Shown here piece by piece: positions 15,646 to 24,967 of a stretch of 64,000 nt of DNA (position 1 is the first letter of the stretch; each line of letters opens with the position of its first letter). Under the pieces are notes generated by a model. That model ran no database searches. It was not told the origin of the DNA and saw nothing but the letters and a program-made list of their open reading frames with translations. The DNA is from Gluconobacter vitians (GTDB lineage Bacteria; Pseudomonadota; Alphaproteobacteria; Acetobacterales; Acetobacteraceae): positions 1 through 64,000 of the forward strand of contig NZ_JABCQG010000003.1 of NCBI RefSeq assembly GCF_015244565.1, in the 5' to 3' direction. The position numbers were made by a program, and so were the translations under genes.

Positions 15646-16209
15646 TTACTCCTGCGTTGTGAGTGTGTCGGCCTCGATCGTGGTCACAGTGACCTCGGAG
15701 GCGAATTGCTGCGGGATGGTGCGCTGGTAGTTGACCTGCATTTTCAGATCGACGGACCAGGCGTCTTCGTACTGGTTCTCCGAGTTGGAGAAGCCGAGCT
15801 GGCGGGGTTCGGCCGCCATCAGGGGGGACAGGATCGGGCCGTTCGCTCGAAACCAGTCGGTGGTGTAGAAATCACGCCATAGTCCGCAGACCTGTTTGAG
15901 CGCATCGCCTGCGCCGGAACCGAAAGCTGTGACCTGTACGGCTACTTCACGCATTTCCGTGACGACACGAGATGTGTCCGTGTAGGACCAGCCGTTCGTA
16001 GCCAGCAGGCGCGTAGTGATGAGCTGCATCACGCAATACGGCCCGAGCGGGGACGGCGTTCTGTTCTGCTGGCCTTGCCGGATACGGAAAGGCGAGGGGA
16101 GAACGGTCTTGAGGTACTCACCCAGAGCCAGATAGAGCGCGCTATCCGTGGGGGTGAACGTTATTCCTGAGCTGGCGGCGTCTGGCGCGTCACCACAAGT
16201 TTGGACCAT
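15646..16209 (-). CDS. Neck terminator protein (gp12-like)
   Basis: 187 residues from ATG 16209; an ATG at 16224 would add five. ALYLALGEYLKTVLP, VMQLITTRLLATNGWSYTD and the C-terminal ENQYEDAWSVDLKMQVNYQ match the phage neck/tail terminator family seen just before the sheath gene. It should cap the tail where it joins the head. It overlaps the upstream gene by ~50 bp in another frame. Confidence 0.72.
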   Translation of the reverse strand: MVQTCGDAPDAASSGITFTPTDSALYLALGEYLKTVLPSPFRIRQGQQNRTPSPLGPYCVMQLITTRLLATNGWSYTDTSRVVTEMREVAVQVTAFGSGAGDALKQVCGLWRDFYTTDWFRANGPILSPLMAAEPRQLGFSNSENQYEDAWSVDLKMQVNYQRTIPQQFASEVTVTTIEADTLTTQE

Positions 16210-16547
16210 CGTCCGTATCCCCATTCTTCAAGAACCTGCGTCACCAGCCAGTCCGAGCCGTAGAAGTTCAGCACGTCGCCGCCCGTCTGAAGCGCCCGGT
16301 TCAGCCCTTTGATGCCGCCCGCGATGTAGACGGCCCTCATATCGGACTGCTGGGTGATGTTCTGAATGCGCTGGAGGTCCGACGTGCTGAGCGCCTGGAC
16401 CTTGATCGTGCAGAGCAGGTCCGTCGTGCGGGGCGTGACGCTGAAGTCCGGATTGACTGTCTCCCCATCCGAGACCCGGAGGATGGCCTGAACGGGCGGG
16501 TTGACCACGTTCGTCGCGGCATTGGTGATGGCGAAGACGTTAATCAC
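16161..16547 (-). CDS. Neck/tail-completion region protein
   Basis: 128 residues, conserved-looking, with ILRVSDGETVNPDFSVTPRT and ALQTGGDVLNFYGSDWLVTQ followed by EEWGYGRWSKLVVTRQ. It lies between the gp10-like protein and the neck terminator, overlapping both. It is probably a head-tail joining protein, but I do not recognise a named family with certainty. Confidence 0.62.
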   Translation of the reverse strand: MINVFAITNAATNVVNPPVQAILRVSDGETVNPDFSVTPRTTDLLCTIKVQALSTSDLQRIQNITQQSDMRAVYIAGGIKGLNRALQTGGDVLNFYGSDWLVTQVLEEWGYGRWSKLVVTRQTPPAQE

Positions 16548-17226
16548 TGACGACCTCGTAGCCGACGCTGTTCAGCATGTGGCCGGTGTCGATCAGGGGC
16601 TTGTCGAAGCCCTTTGATCGGACGGTAGATGGAGCATTGGCAGGATCACCAAGATTCCGGATTTCCTCCTGGACCTGTCCGACGATCGCCTCAGCCGCTA
16701 TGTCGAGGGCCTTGTCTATGTCCCCTTTTGCCTGCTTGAGAGCCGCAGCCAACAGCGCAGGCCATTGATCCCGGTTATTGGCGATGGCGTTGCGCATGAA
16801 GGGCCGCGCAGGGATGGTGACGGTATGTGCTGGAACGGTGTGTGTTGTTTCGAAATTAGACGATTTGGCTTTGACGAATCTTCCATTTTTGCGGAAAGAG
16901 CCGTCAGCAGCGACTGAGCGGTAGATATTCTGCTCGTGTTCTGGGATTTCGATCTCACCACCGAATTCGTTCTGATAAGCGATGGCTGCTACTGGCAGGC
17001 CGTCAGCATATGCTGCTCCAGGTGCGAGGCCGCTCTTATCCCGATCGCCCGACTTCTTCTTGGGATAAGTCGCCCCCTCCAAGAAGCCGATATTCATCTG
17101 CATCTGAGCAGACCTGCGAAGAACTCGCTCCAGCAGCCGGGCCATCCAGTTCTTCTGCACGCCCTGAACCTTGCCGTTCAGCGTCGCCTGAAGCCGGGCC
17201 ATGCCTTTGATTGCGGTCTTTGCCAT
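16540..17226 (-). CDS. Virion morphogenesis / tail completion protein (gp10/gpG-like)
   Basis: 228 residues from ATG 17226, overlapping the upstream stop; the longer open frame upstream is not coding. MAKTAIKGMARLQATLNGKV and the NIGFLEGATYP...VAAIAYQNEFGG pattern with IPARPFMRNAIANN are typical of HK97 gp10 / Mu gpG-like proteins that complete the neck. The C-terminal PLIDTGHMLNSVGYEV is also standard for this family. Confidence 0.82.
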   Translation of the reverse strand: MAKTAIKGMARLQATLNGKVQGVQKNWMARLLERVLRRSAQMQMNIGFLEGATYPKKKSGDRDKSGLAPGAAYADGLPVAAIAYQNEFGGEIEIPEHEQNIYRSVAADGSFRKNGRFVKAKSSNFETTHTVPAHTVTIPARPFMRNAIANNRDQWPALLAAALKQAKGDIDKALDIAAEAIVGQVQEEIRNLGDPANAPSTVRSKGFDKPLIDTGHMLNSVGYEVVSD

Positions 17227-17672
17227 CAGGGCCAGATCCTTGCGCGTGGCGAGCGTCCGGGAACGAAGCGCATCTGCCGGAGATACGCCGTCGCCTGCCA
17301 GAACATCGCGCCGTATTGCGTCTGCATAAACCACGCCGCCGAGCCCGACTGCGCGCCCATGTCGAAGGAAACCGAGGTCGAGCCCTCGGAGGCTGAGGCA
17401 ATGCGACCGACTGTGCCAGCACCATTTCCCCCGGCAGAAGCCGGCAGGTTCAGTTGCGCGATATGAGCCGTCAGGAGATTGAGCAGGCGCGCCCGTCTTC
17501 CGAGGTTCTGGACCGGACTGCGAGGCGTGTTGTTGAGGGTATCTCCAGCCTGATCGAAAAAATCCGATGCCTGCGTCTGGTTGGTGCTCGACGCCAGCGC
17601 AGGATAGAGGGCCGACCACGTCTCATAATCGAACGTGACGACGCCCGGCTGTGACGTGGCCGACCCGCTCAT
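17226..17672 (-). CDS. DUF4054 head completion protein
   Basis: 148 residues. VVTFDYETWSALYPALAS at the start, a helical middle (ARLLNLLTAHIAQLNLP), then GRIASASEGSTSVSFDMG and the WFMQTQYGAMFWQATAYLR segment are the signature of DUF4054 connector proteins. It is probably the adaptor ring below the portal. It overlaps its neighbours by one to three bases. Confidence 0.85.
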   Translation of the reverse strand: MSGSATSQPGVVTFDYETWSALYPALASSTNQTQASDFFDQAGDTLNNTPRSPVQNLGRRARLLNLLTAHIAQLNLPASAGGNGAGTVGRIASASEGSTSVSFDMGAQSGSAAWFMQTQYGAMFWQATAYLRQMRFVPGRSPRARIWP

Positions 17673-18115
17673 CAGGCTGCTACCCGGGCGCGGGCCGCTT
17701 CTTCAGCCGCAGCGAGGCCCTTGCGCTTGATTTCCTCGGGGTCGAGGGGTTCAAAGCCGGTCTTCTCGGCCTTGAACTCGTCTGCCCTGGCATTCGCGCG
17801 GGCTTCCGTCTGCTCTGCGAACACGCACCGGTTCTTCACCAGATCGCTGTCGGCATTCTGCTTCAGCCACGCATCCCAGAACGTCTTGTCGACCGTGGTG
17901 CGGCCGACCCGACCGAGTAGCACGTTGTCCTTCGGGTGGTAATCCGGTGCACGGTTTGCACCCTTGATCTCGACTTCCTTGACGTAGCCGACCGGGCTCA
18001 GATCAGGACGCTTTTCCTCGCTCAGCTTGGCGCGGCGCTCTGCGTCTCCCTCAGGGGAGAGGCGCAGACGCAGGCCATGGGGCATACGGCAAAGTACAGT
18101 GACGGTATCAGCCAT
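17672..18115 (-). CDS. Phage head-region protein, unknown function
   Basis: 147 residues just after the capsid gene, 3 bp away. The N-terminal VTVLCRMPHGLRLRL and TTVDKTFWDAWLKQNADSD recur in phages with DUF2184 capsids. The C-terminal ~40 residues are a charged Ala/Glu/Arg helix. It may be a head-completion or capsid accessory protein; no enzymatic motif is visible. Confidence 0.6.
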   Translation of the reverse strand: MADTVTVLCRMPHGLRLRLSPEGDAERRAKLSEEKRPDLSPVGYVKEVEIKGANRAPDYHPKDNVLLGRVGRTTVDKTFWDAWLKQNADSDLVKNRCVFAEQTEARANARADEFKAEKTGFEPLDPEEIKRKGLAAAEEAARARVAA

Positions 18116-18118
18116 GTC

Positions 18119-19162
18119 TTAGATCCCCACCATCTGGGCAACAGCCATGGGACGCTTCCAGATCGTGCCCCAGCCGCCACGCGACATCTTCTGGCGCGCG
18201 TTGGTGGAATACTGCTCCAGGCGGTGCATGGTCAGGCGTTCGGTAAACGCCGTCGTGACGGTCTCGACACCATCGACCTCCGGCACAAACATCTGCATGA
18301 CGTTGGCACTGGTATAGCCGCCCGACATGGTGACGCCAGCTTCGGGCAGGAAGACGATCTCCATGTTCGGCCATGCCTTCTTCAGCATGTCCTCAAGGGT
18401 GATCCCAAACTGATTGGTGTAGGCCATCACCTGCGAAAGTTCAGACGGGAGGACCAACTTCAGGCGTGTCTGATTGGTGATGTTGCCCATCATCGCCTTG
18501 TTCAGCGCGGCGAACAGAGTCACGATGTCCGGATAAATCAGGTTCGGATCGCTGGTGCTGCTCCACGACGTTGCAGTTCCGGTCTTCACGGATGCCGTGA
18601 TCGCAGCCGGAAGTGCCGGATCGTTCAAGGCGCCATAGTTCTCGAGACCGCTGATGCCGAACAGGTTCAGCAGGTTCTGCTGCTTTTCGAGCACAGACGC
18701 GCCAGCCGTGCGCTGCTCGGCCACCCAGTCGATGCTGCCCATACCCATCATCTCAGATTCCAGATCGCCATACTTGGCCCAGGTCTGGAAGGTGAAGGAC
18801 TGGCGGTTGACCCAGTTGGCGTTTGCCGAGCTGTCGCCGGCCTGCTCGTAGTCGCCGTAGGCCACGGCATAGCCGGACGCCTCAATGACCGGGAACATGA
18901 CCGTCTTGATCGCGCGGTCGCCCTTCTTCTGGGAACCGTAGATCTCTTCGGACTTGGTCGGCGTGACAAGCTGACGGATCAGCTGCGGATCGACCATCGT
19001 GTTGATGACGGCCGGGATACCACTGTTCGGGGCCGTGACCGCGCCGAAGGCCGGCGCCGCGTCATATGCGTTCCCGCGCTCGCCAACGTAATGTGTCACG
19101 CCCGGGAGGTTGATGCCCCAGTCCTGCGCAAGGCGGGGCGCGTCTTTCTGAAACGAAGCCAT
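18119..19162 (-). CDS. Major capsid protein (DUF2184 family)
   Basis: 347 residues. MASFQKDAPRLAQDWGINLP, EIYGSQKKGDRAIKTVMFPV, YGDYEQAGDSSANANWVNRQ and the C-terminal RQKMSRGGWGTIWKRPMAVA are the signature of DUF2184 HK97-fold capsid proteins. It follows the cement protein and protease/scaffold genes by 0-12 bp, the usual order. Full length, no defects. Confidence 0.9.
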   Translation of the reverse strand: MASFQKDAPRLAQDWGINLPGVTHYVGERGNAYDAAPAFGAVTAPNSGIPAVINTMVDPQLIRQLVTPTKSEEIYGSQKKGDRAIKTVMFPVIEASGYAVAYGDYEQAGDSSANANWVNRQSFTFQTWAKYGDLESEMMGMGSIDWVAEQRTAGASVLEKQQNLLNLFGISGLENYGALNDPALPAAITASVKTGTATSWSSTSDPNLIYPDIVTLFAALNKAMMGNITNQTRLKLVLPSELSQVMAYTNQFGITLEDMLKKAWPNMEIVFLPEAGVTMSGGYTSANVMQMFVPEVDGVETVTTAFTERLTMHRLEQYSTNARQKMSRGGWGTIWKRPMAVAQMVGI

Positions 19163-19678
19163 TTATTCGTTGCTCCCGGCAATCGGCGCAACTGCACCGG
19201 AAATAATGATGGTGGAGCCAGTCGTGCCGCCCTGGGTCACGATGAAGCCAGTTGCGACATGCCCGTCAGGCACCGTCCCGCCCGCTGCGCCTGTCGCCAG
19301 AGTGCCGTCCGTCGTGGAGGCATAGACGGCCTGACCCGGCGTTGCAGTCGTGGTCGCGACGGCGAAGTAATCGCCGCCCGTCATGAGCTGAACATTGAAG
19401 CCGCTCGGCAGCAGCATCGTGCTCTCGGCAAGATAAGCGGTAATCAAGGCCGTCTGGTCGCGAAGAACGAAGCCGGTCGGGGCTTCGGAGGCGATCGGCT
19501 TGTTCAGGACGGTCATGCCGTCAGCCTGTACCCAGCCGAACGCGCCAACCGTGACGCCAGCACCACCGGCGATGAAGCCCATAGGCCCCGGGATGGCGGA
19601 GCGGCGCGGGTTTGCCGAAGCGATGCCGCCCGGAAAGCCCTTGGCCCAGGTGTAATTGATCTTGGAAGGGAAACCCAT
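19163..19678 (-). CDS. Capsid cement/decoration protein
   Basis: 171 residues, beta-rich with Gly/Ala/Thr-rich strands: PGPMGFIAGGAGVTVGAFGW and ATTTATPGQAVYASTTDG. Such proteins sit between protease/scaffold and capsid genes and stabilise the shell. The gene abuts the capsid gene directly. The family is inferred from composition and position. Confidence 0.72.
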   Translation of the reverse strand: MGFPSKINYTWAKGFPGGIASANPRRSAIPGPMGFIAGGAGVTVGAFGWVQADGMTVLNKPIASEAPTGFVLRDQTALITAYLAESTMLLPSGFNVQLMTGGDYFAVATTTATPGQAVYASTTDGTLATGAAGGTVPDGHVATGFIVTQGGTTGSTIIISGAVAPIAGSNE

Positions 19679-19690
19679 CGGGGCCGCTCC

Positions 19691-20854
19691 TTACGCTTTG
19701 CGGCGAGCAGAGGCGCCCGCCAGAGGGGAATCACTGTCGATGGCGCTGTCAGCCGCGAGACGGGCCGGACGCTCGGGACGCTTGGCGTTGATCGCCATGC
19801 TGACGAGAGCGGGCAGGGCGCTTTCGTGGACGCTGGCGGCGTCCTGTCCGATCTGCTTGAGTGCGTAGCGGTAGATGTCGCCTGCGCTGTCCATGCCGAT
19901 CACGTCACCGACGAGAGGCCGAACAGCCTCGCGCGCGTCCTGCGCCAACTTGTTGCGGCGGCGCTCCTTGGAGACGGCGGCCTCGATCAGGCGCGAGACA
20001 GAAGCAGCATCCATGCCCTTCTTCTCCTCGTCCTTTTTCTTGTCGTCATCGTCTTCGTCGGCGGCCTGATCGTCGTCATCGTCCTCATCGGAGGCCTTGG
20101 CGTCTTCCGCCTTCTTGGCGTCCTTGTCGTCGTCAGACTCGTCCTCGGCCTTCTTCTTGTCGTCGTCCTCGGTTTCGTCCTCATCCATGCACTTCTTGAC
20201 GTCTTCCTCGGACGCATCCATGGCGAGACGGCCGGACTTGAGAGCGGCTGCAACCTTCGCCGCAGCAGACATGGGCTTGTGGGCAGCCATGCTCGTTTCC
20301 TTCATGATGTTGGGGGGCGCGCTATCGCCGATAATGGCGGTTTTCACGCGGGGCTCTTCCACCAGGGCAAGGTGGTTGAAGCGGATATTGACCATTTTCA
20401 GCGTGTAGGGCTGACCGTTGATCTCACCGTTTTCAGGGACGGTTTCATAGGCGTATCCAGCAGAAACGCACCGCTTGGACCCATCCTGAATTCGTTTGAT
20501 GGCGTCGCCATCCCAGATCGCAAGCTCGCCAATCAGGTCAGGAGCCTGGAACGTGGCGTTGTTGACGCTGCCGACCGTGATCTCGCGCGGATGATCGTCC
20601 GCGCTGACGGGTTGGTGGATCTCGATCAGGGGCTTGCCGTTCATGCTCGATGCGGCTTCCCGCAAGGCATCGGCGTCCCGATACATCCAGTAGATCTCGT
20701 CCGGATTCAGTCCCAGACGCTCTGCACCATTGATCTCCCGCCCGTAATAGGGCGAGACTACAGCCGCACTGAGCACGCAACGCTCAACGTGCAGGTGCCC
20801 GTCCGCGTCGATGCGTCGCACCGACCGGTCCAGGGCCATGATTGTGTCTGTCAT
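19691..20854 (-). CDS. Prohead protease (DUF2213) fused to acidic scaffold
   Basis: 387 residues from ATG 20854; an in-frame TTG 12 bp upstream is possible. Residues ~1-165 carry the DUF2213 protease pattern: SPYYGREINGAERLGL, KPLIEIHQPVSADDHPRE and LVEEPRVKTAII. A long, almost pure Asp/Glu/Lys stretch (about residues 205-285) and a helical C-terminal scaffold part follow. In this family the protease matures the capsid and removes the scaffold. The acidic part causes a very long open frame on the opposite strand, which is not a gene. Confidence 0.85.
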   Translation of the reverse strand: MTDTIMALDRSVRRIDADGHLHVERCVLSAAVVSPYYGREINGAERLGLNPDEIYWMYRDADALREAASSMNGKPLIEIHQPVSADDHPREITVGSVNNATFQAPDLIGELAIWDGDAIKRIQDGSKRCVSAGYAYETVPENGEINGQPYTLKMVNIRFNHLALVEEPRVKTAIIGDSAPPNIMKETSMAAHKPMSAAAKVAAALKSGRLAMDASEEDVKKCMDEDETEDDDKKKAEDESDDDKDAKKAEDAKASDEDDDDDQAADEDDDDKKKDEEKKGMDAASVSRLIEAAVSKERRRNKLAQDAREAVRPLVGDVIGMDSAGDIYRYALKQIGQDAASVHESALPALVSMAINAKRPERPARLAADSAIDSDSPLAGASARRKA

Positions 20855-20855
20855 T

Positions 20856-21668
20856 TCAGGTATCAAACCCCGGAATAATCACCTGCGACGTGCAACGGCA
20901 GTTCGGTTCTTCCCCGGGGAAGATAAGTCTGCCGTCCCCATCCACGTCCGCGCCCTTGCGGATGTCATACCGAAGCCGTTTCCGGCCTGCCTCAACGTGC
21001 TTAGGGCGTGGATGCTTGCCGGCGCTTGAATGGCACCAGATCGCCTCGGTCAGCCCCAGATCAATCTGACGGGTCCGTGTGATGAAGGAAGTCGCCTTGT
21101 TGTTCTGGTCCCGTGCGATGAAGGCAGCGCGGCGTTGTGTGATGCCGTACCGCTCTTTGAGGTCTGCCGTCAGCGTGGATAGGTCGCGCCCGGCCATCGC
21201 TGATCGCTGGACCATCTGTGAGACTTCCGTCAGGTGGTGGTCCGCAATCGATTTGATAAGCGTGACGTTTTCGTTCACCGCCCCATTGATCGTGTTGGTC
21301 ATGGCTTTCGACGGCCGGAACCTCACCGCAAAACCGGCCTGCTTCAGCTTGTCCATCAGAGATGTATCAGCATAGCCCTGCCAACGCTTGGATTGACGTT
21401 TCGCAATGTCGAGCGCCCGGTCATCAAACAGCCCACGCCACCGTGCGGTCAGCTTGTTCATGACCTTCTGAAGCTCGTCCGCTACGCTGTCCTGTGCGAT
21501 GGTGGCTTCATGCTTCCGGTAGTTGGCCGTCAGCCAGTAGGTCAGACTGTCGTCCATTTCCCGGACGAGGCGCATCAGGTCCCGGTAATAGGCTGCCTCA
21601 AGCGCGGCACTGGCCCGGATAGGCTTGAGGGCCTTGCCGGTTGCAGATGTGCAACGGAGCTGGGTCAA
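20856..21668 (-). CDS. Minor head protein, Mu gpF / SPP1 gp7-like
   Basis: 270 residues. The start is a TTG at 21668, backed by GAGGAAAG 7 bp upstream and a 4-bp overlap with the portal stop. SAMAGRDLSTLTADLKERYG and RAAFIARDQNNKATS lead to a C-terminal WCHSSAGKHPRPKH...PNCRCTSQVI, the conserved Mu F domain with its CRC motif. These proteins sit in the prohead at the portal and may be ejected with the DNA. Confidence 0.85.
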   Translation of the reverse strand: MTQLRCTSATGKALKPIRASAALEAAYYRDLMRLVREMDDSLTYWLTANYRKHEATIAQDSVADELQKVMNKLTARWRGLFDDRALDIAKRQSKRWQGYADTSLMDKLKQAGFAVRFRPSKAMTNTINGAVNENVTLIKSIADHHLTEVSQMVQRSAMAGRDLSTLTADLKERYGITQRRAAFIARDQNNKATSFITRTRQIDLGLTEAIWCHSSAGKHPRPKHVEAGRKRLRYDIRKGADVDGDGRLIFPGEEPNCRCTSQVIIPGFDT

Positions 21669-23287
21669 TCGTCACTTTCCTCACCACGCTTCAGCAGGCT
21701 TTCCATGTCAGGCATCTGCTCGGGCTCGGGCGGCTCAGGCGGAGGACCGGTCAGATCCACACCCTTGAAGATGGAGTGATCGTCGGTCGCCTCACGCTCG
21801 CGGCACTCTTCCGGCGAGACAATGCCTGCCGTGGAAAGCACAGCCATGAGGTCGGCCTTGATCTTCTCGATCTCCGCGAGCTGCTTCTCGTCCATCTGCC
21901 AGAGCGGGACGAAGTTGAAGGACAAGCTTTCGTCTATTTCACCCCAGAGATGAATCTGGACTGCTTCGAAGATACGCTGGAGAGAAGGGCGGATGTTCGC
22001 TTCCTGAAAGGCGGAAATCTCGTCGTAGAAGACACGGATTTCGCCATCGGATGAGGCGTTCAGACCGGTCGGCTGGATGCCGAACAGCTTCACAAGCGGG
22101 ATGCCTGGAATGGCAGCCTGCGCTTCCATCGATTGCGCCTGCAGGGCATCCAGTCCAGATAATGGCGTGGCGATGATCGAAGCGTCCTCGCGCTCCTTGT
22201 CCACGACAATCGTGCCCTGACCTTCGGACACGTCCTGCATGTAGGCAGCACGGCCCTGCACCGAGGCCATATCCACATCGCCGTAAGGCATGGGCTGGGC
22301 GTCCATACCCGGCCCCATATCCGTCTGCATATTCCCCGTCATGTCCGTTTTCAGGACCAGCTTGGAGAAGTTGCGGACGATGGTGGCCGTGCTGTTGCGC
22401 GTGGCCAGATAGTTGTGGACGTAGGCGCGCAGCAGCTGTGTGAGCGACTGGCCTCCGAAGTTGAACGCCGGCGCCAGGATCTGGCTGACAGGGTAGGGGA
22501 TCGTGGTCAGCAGGCGGGAACTGTCCACCATCGTGCCGAGAACCCACCAGTTGTCCGGCTTGTAGAAGTTTGGTGCCAGCGGGTTGTTCGCGTTGTAGCT
22601 GTTCGGTGTGGTCCAGATCGGCTCGATATTAGCAAGGCGCTCCAGTGAGCCTTTTGCCATGCCATTCTTGCCGATCACGAGCGGCTTTGACTGCGCTTCC
22701 GTGGTGAGAGCCGCGCCTTTGATGCCGATCCAGATATGGCCGAGCCCAAACGTCAGGCCGTGCAGAACATGCCGCTGCATGACCCGTCGCACATTCAGAC
22801 GGTCGAACTCGCGCTCGACCTCTTGGATACGCTTCGCAGCTTCCTCGTTCTCTTCCGTGTCGCCGCCCTGCTTGTCGGATCGGAACTCGATCCATTCGCG
22901 AACGGCTTCACGCGCGATCACTTCGCACGGCTTGCGGAACTCGGCCCGCTGCGCCATCTGGGCCAGTTGAGGGTATCCGAGAAAGGCCAGACCGTCCTCG
23001 AAATAGTCACGCAGAACAGGAGCGGCGGTCGCAGCCCATCCACCCATGTCAGCGACCGCTTCGAGGCTGCCGCTGTCCATTGCGAGCGCATCAGGAGCAG
23101 AGCCGCGAACGCCTACAGGCGGCTTGTACGGGTCAAACGCCTCACGCGGATCAACCTGCATCCCTTCCGCGCCATGCCCGCGGAACGAGCGCAAGTTCAG
23201 GCGCCGATCGGAGCGTGACAGCACAGGCTCGCGCCGCTCGGGCAACGGCTTGCGCTCCCGGTTGCGGCTGAACCAGTGTTTCATCAA
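21665..23287 (-). CDS. Portal protein (DUF1073 family)
   Basis: 540 residues. DYFEDGLAFLGYPQLAQMAQ and KPCEVIAREAVREWIEF at ~100-135, NWWVLGTMVDSSRLLTTIPY in the middle and IPLVKLFGIQPTGLNASSDG at ~395 are classic DUF1073 portal motifs. The C-terminus ends in a Pro/Glu-rich tail. Unlike some relatives it has no fused Acb1-like nuclease domain visible. It forms the dodecameric DNA entry ring and overlaps terL by 4 bp. Confidence 0.92.
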   Translation of the reverse strand: MMKHWFSRNRERKPLPERREPVLSRSDRRLNLRSFRGHGAEGMQVDPREAFDPYKPPVGVRGSAPDALAMDSGSLEAVADMGGWAATAAPVLRDYFEDGLAFLGYPQLAQMAQRAEFRKPCEVIAREAVREWIEFRSDKQGGDTEENEEAAKRIQEVEREFDRLNVRRVMQRHVLHGLTFGLGHIWIGIKGAALTTEAQSKPLVIGKNGMAKGSLERLANIEPIWTTPNSYNANNPLAPNFYKPDNWWVLGTMVDSSRLLTTIPYPVSQILAPAFNFGGQSLTQLLRAYVHNYLATRNSTATIVRNFSKLVLKTDMTGNMQTDMGPGMDAQPMPYGDVDMASVQGRAAYMQDVSEGQGTIVVDKEREDASIIATPLSGLDALQAQSMEAQAAIPGIPLVKLFGIQPTGLNASSDGEIRVFYDEISAFQEANIRPSLQRIFEAVQIHLWGEIDESLSFNFVPLWQMDEKQLAEIEKIKADLMAVLSTAGIVSPEECREREATDDHSIFKGVDLTGPPPEPPEPEQMPDMESLLKRGEESDD

Positions 23288-24513
23288 CGTGTCCTTGATT
23301 TGTAGCCGGCGAAGGACGGCATAGATCTGCGGTTCTGGATGATGCCGTCCAGGGCGTAGCGCAGTGCATCGATCCAGTGATTCCAGGCATCCACAATGAC
23401 CGGCAGCACTTCCTCAGTCTTGGGATCGACCTTGAAGGCGTATTTCCGGAACTCTTCAGCGATGCGGGGGCAGCGACGGTGGACAATGATGCGCTTGAAC
23501 GCCTTCAGCCGGTCGATGCCATCTTCGACGCTTCCCGGCCACTTCTTGGCCGGCGTCATGTTGTAGCGGTAGCGGGTCGCCATGAAGCTGATGTTCTGGG
23601 GAGACGCGCAATCTGCCTTGATAGGCCAGCGCCGCGTTCCGGGGATCTCATCCAGCACGGCAGGCAGCTCATCCAGATGGATGCCCGTTCCACCTGCCTC
23701 GTAATCGACGTACAGCACCTCGTCACGGATGAAGCACCGGACAATCGCTGTTGGATCCTGCGAGAAGCCCCAGTCCAACCCGTAGAAAAACCGAGCATCC
23801 TCTGGCGTCTCGAAATCATCGATCGTGACCCGCTTACGGAAGATTACCGCGTCCGAGATGGTGACGTAATCACCCTCCCAGACGTGGTCATACTCGTCCG
23901 GTCGCGCCCTCTGATCTTCCTCACGCTCGGTTGGTAGCGTGCCATCACCGAACCACGGATTGTCCGACCAGTTGGCCCGCACAGCCGTTAGATCGGCGCG
24001 GTCAGAGCCTTCACCGCGGAAGAATTCGTCAATCGGATCATCAGAGGACGCAGGGTTCCATGATGCCCAGATTTCAGAGCCAGGCTTACGCAGTGTCGGT
24101 CGCAGCATTCGCCACGAGTAAGAGCTGATCGACTGGGCTTCCTCGATCCACGCGCGGTCAAAGCCTTCGAGTGACTTGATGCTGTCCGCTGTGTGGTTCT
24201 GCAAACCCTGAAAGACGATCAGGCCATCGCCCGGTGTCTTGATGACCTGGTCCTGAACATCGAAATGCCGGTTCAGGTTGAACTGGTTGATCTTGTCCAC
24301 GATCAACTGCTTGGATGATCGCGCAATCGATTTCTGGATTTCGCGGATGCAGACCGTTCGGTGGCCCGGTATCGCCAGATGCTCTTCGACGGTCAGGCCG
24401 CCAAAGAAGTGCGACTTGCCAGACCCTCGGCCGCCATATGCGCCTTTATACCGGTTCGGCTTCAGGAGAGGCAAGAAGACGCGCGCTGTGGGGATCTCCA
24501 GCGCTTTCGTCAT
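23284..24513 (-). CDS. terL: Terminase large subunit
   Basis: 409 residues from ATG 24513 (AAGAAGG 7 bp upstream; a TTG at 24519 is the alternative). Walker A is GGRGSGKS (27-34) and Walker B FDRAWIEEAQ (118-127), PBSX-type. The nuclease half starts with FFYGLDWGFSQDPTAIVRC near residue 240. It packages DNA with TerS, encoded just upstream with a 3-bp gap-free junction. Confidence 0.95.
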   Translation of the reverse strand: MTKALEIPTARVFLPLLKPNRYKGAYGGRGSGKSHFFGGLTVEEHLAIPGHRTVCIREIQKSIARSSKQLIVDKINQFNLNRHFDVQDQVIKTPGDGLIVFQGLQNHTADSIKSLEGFDRAWIEEAQSISSYSWRMLRPTLRKPGSEIWASWNPASSDDPIDEFFRGEGSDRADLTAVRANWSDNPWFGDGTLPTEREEDQRARPDEYDHVWEGDYVTISDAVIFRKRVTIDDFETPEDARFFYGLDWGFSQDPTAIVRCFIRDEVLYVDYEAGGTGIHLDELPAVLDEIPGTRRWPIKADCASPQNISFMATRYRYNMTPAKKWPGSVEDGIDRLKAFKRIIVHRRCPRIAEEFRKYAFKVDPKTEEVLPVIVDAWNHWIDALRYALDGIIQNRRSMPSFAGYKSRTR

Positions 24514-24515
24514 GC

Positions 24516-24965
24516 TCAATCCTTCTTGGGCACGTCCACGACTACCCGTCGAATTTCTGTAAACTCCAGCGGGCCGCCGTCAGCGCCGGTGTGTTCCTGC
24601 GTGATCTTGTCGCCGTATACCTTCGGGGCTCGCTTGCTCATCACCCATTTGAGAGCGTCAATTTTGACCCGGGCAGCAGCGGCCGTCACAGGATCTGCCG
24701 ATCGCGCTTCGCTCAGGATTTCTGCCTCATAAGCATCAGCAGCGACCTCGCGCGCGCGGGCGTATTGTGTGCTGTGTTCAACATCAGCCCTGATGTATCG
24801 CCGGATTGTCGTCCAGTCCGGCATGTGAGCCATGGCAGAGATGTCGCGGATCGTATGTCCCTGCTCGATCAGGTCCAGAACCTCATCCCAGACTTCAGGA
24901 GTGATGGGAGTAGGCGGCGCTCTTTTAGGACGAGCCGGAATAACTTCCGCCTTCTTCCTCGCCAT
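24516..24965 (-). CDS. terS: Terminase small subunit
   Basis: 149 residues. An N-terminal basic stretch is followed by a helix-turn-helix (PEVWDEVLDLIEQGHTIRDI, HMPDWTTIRRYIRAD) and the DALKWVMSKRAPKVYGDKI signature that ends many TerS proteins. It recognises the packaging site and feeds DNA to TerL. No defects are seen. Confidence 0.9.
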   Translation of the reverse strand: MARKKAEVIPARPKRAPPTPITPEVWDEVLDLIEQGHTIRDISAMAHMPDWTTIRRYIRADVEHSTQYARAREVAADAYEAEILSEARSADPVTAAAARVKIDALKWVMSKRAPKVYGDKITQEHTGADGGPLEFTEIRRVVVDVPKKD

Positions 24966-24967
24966 AA

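Noticed and set aside
16540-17619. 359-residue version of the gp10-like protein
   Set aside because: The first ~130 residues are out-of-frame translation of the DUF4054 gene; the real start is ATG 17226.
17936-20878. 980-residue open frame on the plus strand
   Set aside because: It is antisense to three well-supported head genes (capsid, cement, protease/scaffold). It exists because of high GC and the Asp/Glu/Lys-rich scaffold, and its product has no domain-like pattern.
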